Position numbers and translations under genes: made by a program
Assembly: GCA_023250955.1 (NCBI GenBank)
Contig: JAHEZQ010000016.1
Coordinates: 1 to 64,000, forward strand
Direction: 5' to 3'
Length of the DNA: 64,000 nt
DNA from: Melioribacter sp.
GTDB taxonomy: Bacteria; Bacteroidota; Ignavibacteria; Ignavibacteriales; Melioribacteraceae
The notes under the pieces: model-generated
What the model was told of the DNA's origin: nothing
What the model saw: the letters and a program-made list of their open reading frames with translations, nothing else
Database searches by the model: none
Shown here: positions 19,175-26,901 of the stretch, piece by piece
Layout of the letters: each line of letters begins with the position of its first letter
How positions within the stretch are numbered: position 1 is the stretch's first letter

Positions 19175-20521
19175 CTATCCTCTAATAAATTTCAATAGCT
19201 CATTAGTTTTTTCATTCATTAAATTTTCATCATTCTTAGATTCAACATTTAGACGAAGCAAAGGTTCCGTATTACTCATCCTAATATTAAAACGCCAATT
19301 TGGATATTCAACGCTAAGACCGTCTAATTCATCAATAATTCCGCCCGTATATCTTTTTTTGATTTCTCTAATTTTCTCTGCTGGATTACTTACTGTTGAG
19401 TTAATTTCACCCGAACATGGATATAAACGTATCATAGCGTCCAGAAGTTCCGAAAGTTTAGCTTTTTCATCAGACATTAATTGGAGAATTAGTACAAAGG
19501 GAATTAAACCGCTATCAGAATAAAAATTATCGCGGAAATAATGGTGTGCTGACATTTCCCCACCGTAAATTGCGTTTACTTCTCTCATTTTTTGTTTAAT
19601 AAAAGCATGCCCGCTTTGAGAGACAACAGCTTGACCGCCGGCTTTTTTTACTATTTCGATCGTATTCCAAATCAACCGCGGATCGTGTACAATTTTTTCT
19701 CCGGGATTTGTTTTCAAAATGGATTTTGCGAGTAATCCAACGATATAATATCCCTCAATAAAATTACTTTTTTCATCGAAGAAAAAACATCTATCATAAT
19801 CGCCATCCCAGGCCACACCAAGATCAGCACCATATTTTTTGATTGCGTCAATAGTTGGCTGTCTGTTTTCAGGTAGAAGCGGATTGGGAACGCCGTTAGG
19901 AAAGTTTGAATCCGGTTCGGGGAAAATCTTTATCATCTTAATTGGTAAATATTTTTCCAGAGCATCCAATGCAGGACCAACACATCCATTCCCCGCATTA
20001 ACAACAACTTTATATGGCTGGATTTTTTTCCCATCAAAAAATTTTGTGACTTTTGAAATGAAGTCATTCATAATATCTTTTTGATAAACTTTTCCTTTCT
20101 GATTTGAAATTTCACCAAGATCATTATTTATTATCATCTTTTCGATCACTTTCAAACCGGAATCGTAACCCATTGGTACCGAACCTTTTTTTACAAACTT
20201 TAATCCGTTGTATTCAGGAGGATTATGACTTGCTGTTATCATAATTCCGCCATCAGCATTAAGGAATGGTGTTCCGAAGTAGATCATTTCGGTTCCGCAT
20301 AAGCCAAGATCAAAAACATCACAACCGGCGTCATTTAATCCATTTGATATTGCTTCGGATAATTCAGGCGAGGATTTTCTTACATCCCGACCAATTACCA
20401 CAGATTTCGCATTTAAATACTTAGCAAATGTTCTACCTACTTTATATGCAAGGTCTGTATTTAATTCGCCGGGCACCTTGCCTCTAATATCGTATGCTTT
20501 GAAGGATGAAATTCTATCCAT
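19175..20521 (-). CDS. manB: Phosphomannomutase/phosphoglucomutase
   Basis: This 448-residue alpha-D-phosphohexomutase interconverts hexose 1- and 6-phosphates for nucleotide-sugar synthesis. The phosphoserine loop is TASHNP (about residue 96), the Mg loop is AWDGDYDRCF (about 238), the sugar-binding loop is YGGEMSAHHYF (about 317) and the phosphate-binding loop is RMSNTEPLLRLNVE near residue 417. The order and length match the AlgC/ManB bacterial PMM/PGM group. With gmhA it points to surface polysaccharide or LPS synthesis. It lies 66 bases upstream of the small ORF on the same strand and could be cotranscribed. Confidence 0.93.
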   Translation of the reverse strand: MDRISSFKAYDIRGKVPGELNTDLAYKVGRTFAKYLNAKSVVIGRDVRKSSPELSEAISNGLNDAGCDVFDLGLCGTEMIYFGTPFLNADGGIMITASHNPPEYNGLKFVKKGSVPMGYDSGLKVIEKMIINNDLGEISNQKGKVYQKDIMNDFISKVTKFFDGKKIQPYKVVVNAGNGCVGPALDALEKYLPIKMIKIFPEPDSNFPNGVPNPLLPENRQPTIDAIKKYGADLGVAWDGDYDRCFFFDEKSNFIEGYYIVGLLAKSILKTNPGEKIVHDPRLIWNTIEIVKKAGGQAVVSQSGHAFIKQKMREVNAIYGGEMSAHHYFRDNFYSDSGLIPFVLILQLMSDEKAKLSELLDAMIRLYPCSGEINSTVSNPAEKIREIKKRYTGGIIDELDGLSVEYPNWRFNIRMSNTEPLLRLNVESKNDENLMNEKTNELLKFIRG

Positions 20522-20667
20522 TAATTCTCCGGAATGATTCTTAACTATTTGTTAGTTGAAAAATAAGTAAAACAAAATAAATTAGCGGCAATAGCGGATA
20601 AATTTTTGCATAGACATGAACAAATTTCACACCTATTTTTCGGACGCTTTTCTAAAAGGAGGTTATC

Positions 20668-20976
20668 ATCGAAATTGATTCTACAAAACCGTTAAAATTT
20701 ACACACTGCACTAATACTAAATGCAATTCCGTTTTTCCCGTTTTCCAGCAAGAAAATTTCACAGATACAGATTTTCTTTGCCCTAAATGTGAAGGACGGT
20801 TACATACTCATCATATTGTTCAATGCAGAAACTGTCAATCAATTGTTAGCTTTTTTGATTTAGACGATGGAGAGGAATCAATCGTCTTTTATGTTAAAAA
20901 ATGCCAGCATTGTAATGGCTCTGAAGAAGACGAAAGACGGCTGCAGTTCTTTTGCTTTCCGGAAATTTTGATGTAA
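20668..20976 (+). CDS. Zinc-ribbon-like cysteine-rich protein with a non-canonical start codon
   Basis: This frame is open from 20656 to the TAA at 20974-20976 and has no ATG, GTG or TTG until its last two codons. A near-perfect AAAAGGAGG (20654-20662) precedes it, so translation probably begins at ATC 20668 (5-base spacing, giving MEIDSTKPL) or ATT 20674. The roughly 100-residue product carries paired cysteines HCTNTKC, LCPKC, QCRNC and KCQHC, plus a later FCFPEIL. This suggests two zinc knuckles. Codon use is like its neighbours and no stop interrupts it, so it looks like a functional gene missed by ordinary start rules. An ATG-to-ATC base-call error is the main alternative. I do not recognise the family. 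Confidence 0.7.
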   Translation: MEIDSTKPLKFTHCTNTKCNSVFPVFQQENFTDTDFLCPKCEGRLHTHHIVQCRNCQSIVSFFDLDDGEESIVFYVKKCQHCNGSEEDERRLQFFCFPEILM

Positions 20977-21020
20977 ACGACAAACAACCTTCCTAATTGA
21001 ATTATTAATCTATGGGAACT

Positions 21021-21081
21021 TTATCACGATAACATGCGTTATACCAATATATGTTACAACAATATTACTAATTCGTGATAA
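21021..21081. promoter_or_regulatory. Inverted repeat upstream of the yceI-marR pair (candidate operator)
   Basis: TTATCACGA (21021-21029) and TCGTGATAA (21073-21081) are exact inverted copies, 43 bases apart, ending 27 bases before the yceI start. Since the operon encodes a MarR regulator, the two half-sites could be its operator. Whether MarR binds here is inference. Confidence 0.5.
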
Positions 21082-21108
21082 TATCATAAACAAAATAAAG
21101 AGGTTAAA

Positions 21109-21693
21109 ATGCAACATCTTCGTAATACGGTAATTCTTGTCTTATTTGCAGTTCTATCATTAAATGCTCAGTCTAAATGGACAGCTGATAAATCACATTC
21201 AAAAGTTCAGTTTACAGTAACTCACCTTATTATTTCAGAGGTAACTGGACAGTTTAAATCCTTTGATATAAATGTTCAGTCATCCAAGGATGATTTTTCT
21301 GATGCAAAAATAGATTTCTCCGCAGACATAGCAAGTATCAATACCGATAATGAAAAAAGAGATGCTCACTTAAAGTCGGATGATTTCTTCAACGCAGAAA
21401 AATTTCCTAAAATGACTTTTAAGGGAAAATCATTTAATAAAATAGACGAAAAGAATTATAAACTTGTTGGTGATCTTACAATCCGTGACGTAACAAAAGA
21501 AGTTACACTTGATGTTATTTACAACGGAACAATACAAGCTTGGGGACAATCAAGAGCCGGTTTCAAGATTAAAGGTGAAATTAATAGATTTGACTACAAT
21601 CTTAAATGGAACACTTTAATGGAGGCTGGTGGTGCGGTTGTTAGTAAGACAGTTTATATTACAATTGATCTTGAATTACAGAAATCAAAATGA
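21109..21693 (+). CDS. YceI family periplasmic lipid-binding-like protein
   Basis: The 194-residue protein has a signal peptide (about 1-20, ending LNAQ) and a single YceI lipocalin-like domain. It shows WTADKSHSKVQFTVTHL, VTGQFKSFD, SADIASINTDNEKRDAHLKSDDFF (split) and FPKMTFKGKSF. YceI proteins form a beta-barrel that binds polyisoprenoid or other amphiphilic chains in the periplasm. AGAGG sits 8 bases before the ATG. The stop overlaps the ATG of a MarR gene by four bases, so expression is probably regulated by that partner. Confidence 0.93.
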   Translation: MQHLRNTVILVLFAVLSLNAQSKWTADKSHSKVQFTVTHLIISEVTGQFKSFDINVQSSKDDFSDAKIDFSADIASINTDNEKRDAHLKSDDFFNAEKFPKMTFKGKSFNKIDEKNYKLVGDLTIRDVTKEVTLDVIYNGTIQAWGQSRAGFKIKGEINRFDYNLKWNTLMEAGGAVVSKTVYITIDLELQKSK

Positions 21694-22139
21694 AACTTGA
21701 ACAAGAAATAAAGCAACCAAAATTTAGAAACGAATTTCACAAGCTGGCTGTAAATATATTATATACGAACAGCTGGCTTGTTAATTTGTATTCAAATCTG
21801 TTTTCTAAGTATGATATAACAAGCAATCAATTTAACATTCTTCGTATTCTCCGCGGGCAGTATCCTAATCCCGCAACAGTAAATTTGTTAAAGGAAAGGA
21901 TGCTTGATAAGATGTCTGATGTCTCACGGCTTGTTGAAAGGTTGCGAATAAAAGGATTTATTAAACGCGATCTTAAACCGAATGACCGCAGATGTGTTGA
22001 TGTTGTCATTACTGAAAAAGGATTACTTCTACTCAAAGAAATAGATAAGCTAAATGATAAACATGATTCATTCCTAACAAAACTATCTGAAAGCGAAGCC
22101 AAAAAACTAAATAACTTATTGGATAAACTCCGCGATTGA
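21690..22139 (+). CDS. MarR family transcriptional regulator
   Basis: This 149-residue protein has the MarR winged helix-turn-helix: the recognition-helix region MLDKMSDVSRLVERLRIKGF (about residues 71-90) and the wing RDLKPNDRRCVDVVITEKG (about 92-110). Helices at both ends allow dimerisation. It overlaps yceI by ATGA. MarR proteins usually repress their own operon and respond to small ligands or redox. The inverted repeat upstream of yceI is a candidate site; the ligand is unknown. Confidence 0.92.
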   Translation: MKLEQEIKQPKFRNEFHKLAVNILYTNSWLVNLYSNLFSKYDITSNQFNILRILRGQYPNPATVNLLKERMLDKMSDVSRLVERLRIKGFIKRDLKPNDRRCVDVVITEKGLLLLKEIDKLNDKHDSFLTKLSESEAKKLNNLLDKLRD

Positions 22140-22166
22140 TTAATGATTTTTATTTTTGAGAATACT

Positions 22167-22191
22167 GCCCTCTAAATGAGGGCTTTTTTAT
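22167..22191 (+). terminator. Terminator after the MarR gene
   Basis: GCCCTC and GAGGGC pair around TAAAT, followed by TTTTTTATTT. Confidence 0.85.
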
Positions 22192-22315
22192 TTGTTGAAT
22201 TCACATATTGTCTAAGTTTTAATTTAAATTCGGGCATAGATGTCTTGGTTATATAATTGAACTGTTATATTTTTGATGCGGAAAAATTTAATAAATTAAT
22301 ATTACAGGACTAAAT

Positions 22316-24439
22316 ATGAAAAAAGAATTATTCAAATCATTTGTACTGTTTATTCTGTTCGTTTTCATTTTACCTATCAGTGCACAGACTAATTTAGATA
22401 CAGTTAAAGCACAAAAATTTGATACTGGTAAAATGTGGACATTCGAAGATTATCCACAAGAATACATTAAATCAACGTACGGCTTTAATGCTTCTGAAGA
22501 TTGGCTGAAAAAAGTAAGATTATCTGCTCTCATCTTTGGTGGTGGTTGTACAGCTTCATTTGTTTCAGAGGATGGACTAATAATGACCAATCATCACTGT
22601 GTAGATGGAATACTCGAAAAAGTTCAAAAGGAAGGTGAAAATATTCCTAAGAATGGTTTCTTTGCACCGACTTTAGCAGATGAAAGAAAAGTACCAAATC
22701 TTACAGTAAGTCAGCTTGTATTAATTGAGGATGTAACAGCGCCTGTTCTTGAAGCAATGAATTCAGGAAATACAGATGCAGAAAAAATTGAAAAGAGAAC
22801 AACAAAGATCAAGGAACTTGAAACAAATTACAGCAAAGAATCGGGATTAAACTGCCGAGTAATGTCGCTTTATAATGGTGGAAAGTTTTCATTATACGGT
22901 TATAAGATTTACAATGATATTCGTCTTGTTTATTCTAATGAAAGAGTTGTAGGTCTATATGGTGGCGACCCAGATAATTTCACTTATCCGCGTTACGATG
23001 CTGATTTTGCTTTCTTGCGTGCCTACGATGAAATCGGTAAGCCGATGAAAACAGAAAACTTTTTTAAATTCAGTCCGAACGGTGCTGCTGATAACGAACT
23101 ACTATTTGTTGTTGGGAATCCAGGTTCTACTCAAAGATTAAAAACAGTTGCTCAACTTGAATATTACAGAGACGTTGTTTATAGAAACAGTAATTTTATG
23201 CTTAACCGTTTTTTCAAAATTTATGATGAACTAATAGAAGAAGAACCGGCTAAAGCAGATGAATATAGAGGACAACAATTTTTTATCGGTAATACAGCAA
23301 AAGTGTATAAAGGAACATTAGAAGCATTACAAGATCCGATTTTTATGGCACGTAAGAGAGACTTCGAAAAGAAATTGAAAAATGCTGTGTTAGCGAAACC
23401 CGAGCTAATGGAAAAATATGGTCATCTTTGGGATGGAATTGTTCAGACAAGAAGTGAAGCCAAAAAATTTGCATTTGAAAATGCAGCATTTAATATCTCT
23501 CCACGCATTTCTCCTTCCTATCTTGCTTTAGCACGTAAACTAATTGCCTTAGCTACAGAGCTTAAAAAAAGTGAAGCAGATAGAGGAACTGATTACAAGG
23601 CTGATAAACTCGAAGCCACAATCAACAGTTTATTCCCGGCTCAACTAAATAAAAGTATGGATTATAAGCTTACAAAATTGATGGCCGATTACATGATTAT
23701 GAATATTGGGAAAGATCATCCTTTGGTTAAAAAAATGTTTAACGGTTTTAGCGGAAATGCGGCAGCAGACTTTGCATTGAAAAATTCTTCTCTTACTTCA
23801 AAAGAAACAGTGGTTGAGCTAGCAAAGAAAGATCCCGACGCGATTTTAAATTCTAACGATCCTTTCATTTATTACGTAGTTTATACTCAAGATAAAGTAA
23901 AAGAATTTGCTGCAAAGTCTAAAGAGATTTCAACAACTGAACAAGCATTGGAAAGCCAACTTGGACAAGTTCTTTTTGCCGTTTATGGAACATCAATTCC
24001 ACCAGACGCAACATTTACTCTTCGTATCAGTGACGGAACAATGAAAGGTTATAATTATAATGGAACAATTGCCCCTACAATTACAACTTTTTATGGATTG
24101 TACGACAGATATTATTCTCATAAAAAACAGTATCCGTGGGATCTTCCTGCAAGATGGACAAAACCTGCTGCTGAATTTAATTACAGTACACCTTACAACT
24201 TTATCAGCACAAATGATATTATAGGTGGAAACTCCGGAAGCGCAATCATAAATACAAAAGCCGAAGTTGTAGGTGCTGTATTTGATGGCAACATTGAAAG
24301 TTTCTCCGGTAACTTCATTTATACAACCGAAGCTAACAGGACTGTTTCTGTTGCTTCCCAAGGTATTCTTGAAATTCTGAAAAACATCACAAACGCTAAA
24401 AGAATTGCAGAAGAATTGAACCTTGGAAAACTTCCCTAA
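22316..24439 (+). CDS. S46 family dipeptidyl-peptidase (DPP7-type), copy 1
   Basis: This 707-residue exported peptidase releases dipeptides from peptide N-termini. A signal peptide ends near ISAQ (residue about 23). The triad region is TNHHC for the histidine (about 92), DNFTYPRYDADFAF for the aspartate, and GGNSGS for the serine (about 640). The residue 18 positions after the serine is Gly (VFDGN). In S46 enzymes Gly here marks DPP7-like preference for hydrophobic P1, while Arg marks DPP11. The specificity call rests on that one position. It is the first of three tandem S46 genes, each with its own terminator. Confidence 0.93.
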   Translation: MKKELFKSFVLFILFVFILPISAQTNLDTVKAQKFDTGKMWTFEDYPQEYIKSTYGFNASEDWLKKVRLSALIFGGGCTASFVSEDGLIMTNHHCVDGILEKVQKEGENIPKNGFFAPTLADERKVPNLTVSQLVLIEDVTAPVLEAMNSGNTDAEKIEKRTTKIKELETNYSKESGLNCRVMSLYNGGKFSLYGYKIYNDIRLVYSNERVVGLYGGDPDNFTYPRYDADFAFLRAYDEIGKPMKTENFFKFSPNGAADNELLFVVGNPGSTQRLKTVAQLEYYRDVVYRNSNFMLNRFFKIYDELIEEEPAKADEYRGQQFFIGNTAKVYKGTLEALQDPIFMARKRDFEKKLKNAVLAKPELMEKYGHLWDGIVQTRSEAKKFAFENAAFNISPRISPSYLALARKLIALATELKKSEADRGTDYKADKLEATINSLFPAQLNKSMDYKLTKLMADYMIMNIGKDHPLVKKMFNGFSGNAAADFALKNSSLTSKETVVELAKKDPDAILNSNDPFIYYVVYTQDKVKEFAAKSKEISTTEQALESQLGQVLFAVYGTSIPPDATFTLRISDGTMKGYNYNGTIAPTITTFYGLYDRYYSHKKQYPWDLPARWTKPAAEFNYSTPYNFISTNDIIGGNSGSAIINTKAEVVGAVFDGNIESFSGNFIYTTEANRTVSVASQGILEILKNITNAKRIAEELNLGKLP

Positions 24440-24466
24440 TAATTATTGAAGAATTAACTTTTTAAG

Positions 24467-24496
24467 ATGCCCTTTTAACGAAGGGCATTTTTATTT
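24467..24496 (+). terminator. Terminator after S46 copy 1
   Basis: ATGCCCTT and AAGGGCAT form a perfect stem around TTAACG and run into TTTTTATTT. Confidence 0.88.
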
Positions 24497-24598
24497 AACA
24501 TTATTTAACTATTCCATTTTACTACATAATTGGTTCTGAAAACACTTCATCTTATTTTTGGATGTGTCCATCTTTATATAAATAATTCAGGTGTTACT

Positions 24599-26779
24599 AT
24601 GAAAAAATATTTATCTCTTCAAAAATTATCTATCGTTTCTTTACTATTTGTTCTTGTCTTTGCGTTTCAATTAAGTGCACAAGTAATTAATCAAGATACT
24701 GTTAAATCTCAAAAACTTGATACCGGAAAAATGTGGACGTTTGAGTTCCCACCATTTGATTACTTAGAAAAAACTTACGGCTTTAAAGCAACACAAGAAT
24801 GGTTTGATGATGTTCGCTTATCGGCACTTCGTATACCTGGATGTACAGCATCTTTTGTTTCGGAAGACGGTTTGATTATGACCAACAATCATTGCTCACG
24901 CGGAACAAGAAGACAGGTTCAGAAAGAAGGCGAGGATCTTGCAGCAACAGCGTTTTTTGCTGCGACATTAGCAGATGAAAGAAAAGTACCGAACTATACT
25001 GCCGAACAATTGGTAATGCTGAAAGATGTTACTAAAGAAGTTTTATCGGCTCTACAAAATGGAAAAGATGAACAAGAAAAAATCGCTCTTCGCGATGAGA
25101 AGATGAAAGAATTAAAAGATCAATATGAAAAAGAAACGAAGTTGAAATGTGATGTGATCTCATATTATAACGGGAGTTTATTTTTTGTTCAGGGATTTAA
25201 AACATATACTGATGTTCGTTTAGTATTCCAACCGGAAGAACAAATTGCTTCATACGGCGGTGATCCCGATAATTTTACTTATCCTCGTTATGATCTTGAT
25301 TGTACTTTCTTAAGAATTTATGGTGACGACGGCAAACCAATTAAATCTGAACATTATTTTAAATGGAGCCAAAACGGTGCTGCTAACGGAGAACTAGTTT
25401 TTACAGTTGGAAATCCCGGTTCTACAAACAGATTAAGAACAGTAGCTCAATTAGAATATTTGCGCGACGTTCAATTCAGAAACAGCGCTTACTTATCGGA
25501 TAACGTTTACAATCGTCTAGAACAGCTAAAATCCGTTAATCCAAAATTGACTGATGAATATGAAAAACAACGATTAGCATTCAGCAACGGATGGAAGAAT
25601 ACAATTAATACTTATAAAGCATTGAATGATCCTTACCTGCTTGCTCGTAAAAAAGATTTTGAAAAGAAACTTCAAAAAGTTGTTTTTAATGATCCAGAAT
25701 TAAATAAACAATACGGTCATGTTTGGAAGACAATTGAAACAACACGTAACGAACTTAGAAAAATAGACCCGAAGCTGACCGCATATTCTGTTAATCCTCA
25801 ATATTTTTCACGTTACTTACAAATTGGAAATGCTCTTGTTGCATATGCAAAGTATCAAATGCTTCCTGAGGAAAAGAAAAAAGAATTAGAAGCTCAGAGA
25901 CAAAGAATGGGAGGATTTGGCGGTGGACAAAGAGGCGGTGGAAATACTCAGCCGGGATTTAGAGATAATTTATATCCCGATAATTTTGACAGCATACTTG
26001 AAGAAGCTAAACTTGAAATTAACATTGATTACATTACAATGAATCTTGGTAAGAACGATGCTGTTGTTGTAAAAACTTTTAGCAACAAAGCAGGAAAAGA
26101 TGCTGCAAAAGGTTTGATTGCAAAATCACTTTTCAAAGATAAAGCCGCAGTACAAGAACTTTTCAAAAAAACTCCGGAAGAAATTTTAGCACTCGATGAT
26201 CCATTTGTACAATTTTACGCAAAAGGTTACGATCAACTTGAACCGTTGAGAACACAACAAAAAGAAATTATGGACACAGAAAATGTTGCATTTGGATTGC
26301 TGGGTCAAATTCTTTACAAGACTTACGGAACATCAATTACTCCGGATGCTAACAGAACCTTGAGATTAAGCGATGGTCTGATGAAAGGTTATGAATACAA
26401 CGGAACAACCGCACCTATCAAATCTACTTTCTTCGGAATGTATGATAGATTTTACGGTTTCGAAGGAAAATATCCTTTCAATTTGCCTGAGAGATGGAAA
26501 ACCATTCCTAAAGATCTTGATCTATCAACACCGGTTGATTTTGTAGCAACCAATGATATAGTTGGCGGTAACTCTGGTAGTGCTGTTATCAACAAAAATG
26601 CAGAGGTTATCGGACTTGCGTTCGACGGAAATATTGAAAGTTTGCAAGGCAACTTTATTTATTTACCAACATTCAATAGAACAGTTGCTGTTGATTCAAA
26701 GGGAATGTACGAAGCAATTAAGAAAGTTTATAAATTTGACCGTCTTGCTGATGAATTAAAAGATGGAAAGATGAAATAA
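24599..26779 (+). CDS. S46 family dipeptidyl-peptidase (DPP7-type), copy 2
   Basis: I start at ATG 24599, which puts the signal peptide (KLSIVSLLFVLVFAFQLSAQ, cut near residue 27) at the N-terminus. The in-frame TTG at 24530 would add 23 residues. The 726-residue enzyme keeps the histidine in TNNHC (the usual first His of the HH pair is Asn), the aspartate region DNFTYPRYDLDCTF and serine GGNSGS (about 656). Gly follows 18 positions later (AFDGN), as in DPP7. An extra glycine-rich loop with GGFGGGQRGGG at about residue 440 is absent from the sister copies. It is a paralogue, not an identical duplicate. Confidence 0.92.
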   Translation: MKKYLSLQKLSIVSLLFVLVFAFQLSAQVINQDTVKSQKLDTGKMWTFEFPPFDYLEKTYGFKATQEWFDDVRLSALRIPGCTASFVSEDGLIMTNNHCSRGTRRQVQKEGEDLAATAFFAATLADERKVPNYTAEQLVMLKDVTKEVLSALQNGKDEQEKIALRDEKMKELKDQYEKETKLKCDVISYYNGSLFFVQGFKTYTDVRLVFQPEEQIASYGGDPDNFTYPRYDLDCTFLRIYGDDGKPIKSEHYFKWSQNGAANGELVFTVGNPGSTNRLRTVAQLEYLRDVQFRNSAYLSDNVYNRLEQLKSVNPKLTDEYEKQRLAFSNGWKNTINTYKALNDPYLLARKKDFEKKLQKVVFNDPELNKQYGHVWKTIETTRNELRKIDPKLTAYSVNPQYFSRYLQIGNALVAYAKYQMLPEEKKKELEAQRQRMGGFGGGQRGGGNTQPGFRDNLYPDNFDSILEEAKLEINIDYITMNLGKNDAVVVKTFSNKAGKDAAKGLIAKSLFKDKAAVQELFKKTPEEILALDDPFVQFYAKGYDQLEPLRTQQKEIMDTENVAFGLLGQILYKTYGTSITPDANRTLRLSDGLMKGYEYNGTTAPIKSTFFGMYDRFYGFEGKYPFNLPERWKTIPKDLDLSTPVDFVATNDIVGGNSGSAVINKNAEVIGLAFDGNIESLQGNFIYLPTFNRTVAVDSKGMYEAIKKVYKFDRLADELKDGKMK

Positions 26780-26811
26780 GAAATTGTTGATCGGAATTTT
26801 GTAAACATTAT

Positions 26812-26840
26812 GGGTCGAATATTATTCGACCCTTTTTTTA
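26812..26840 (+). terminator. Terminator after S46 copy 2
   Basis: GGGTCGAAT and ATTCGACCC pair perfectly around ATT, followed by a seven-T run. Confidence 0.92.
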
Positions 26841-26901
26841 TATTAACATACATTATTAAAAATTAATATTAGAATTTTTTTTATGAACCACAGAGGTTAA
26901 A

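Noticed and set aside
20616..20678. Short MNKFHTYF frame ahead of the zinc-ribbon gene
   Set aside because: Twenty codons, no ribosome binding site, and it overlaps the Shine-Dalgarno of the next gene. A leader peptide is possible but unsupported.
23993..24361. 122-residue minus-strand frame in S46 copy 1
   Set aside because: It is fully antisense to a conserved catalytic domain and has no supporting signals.
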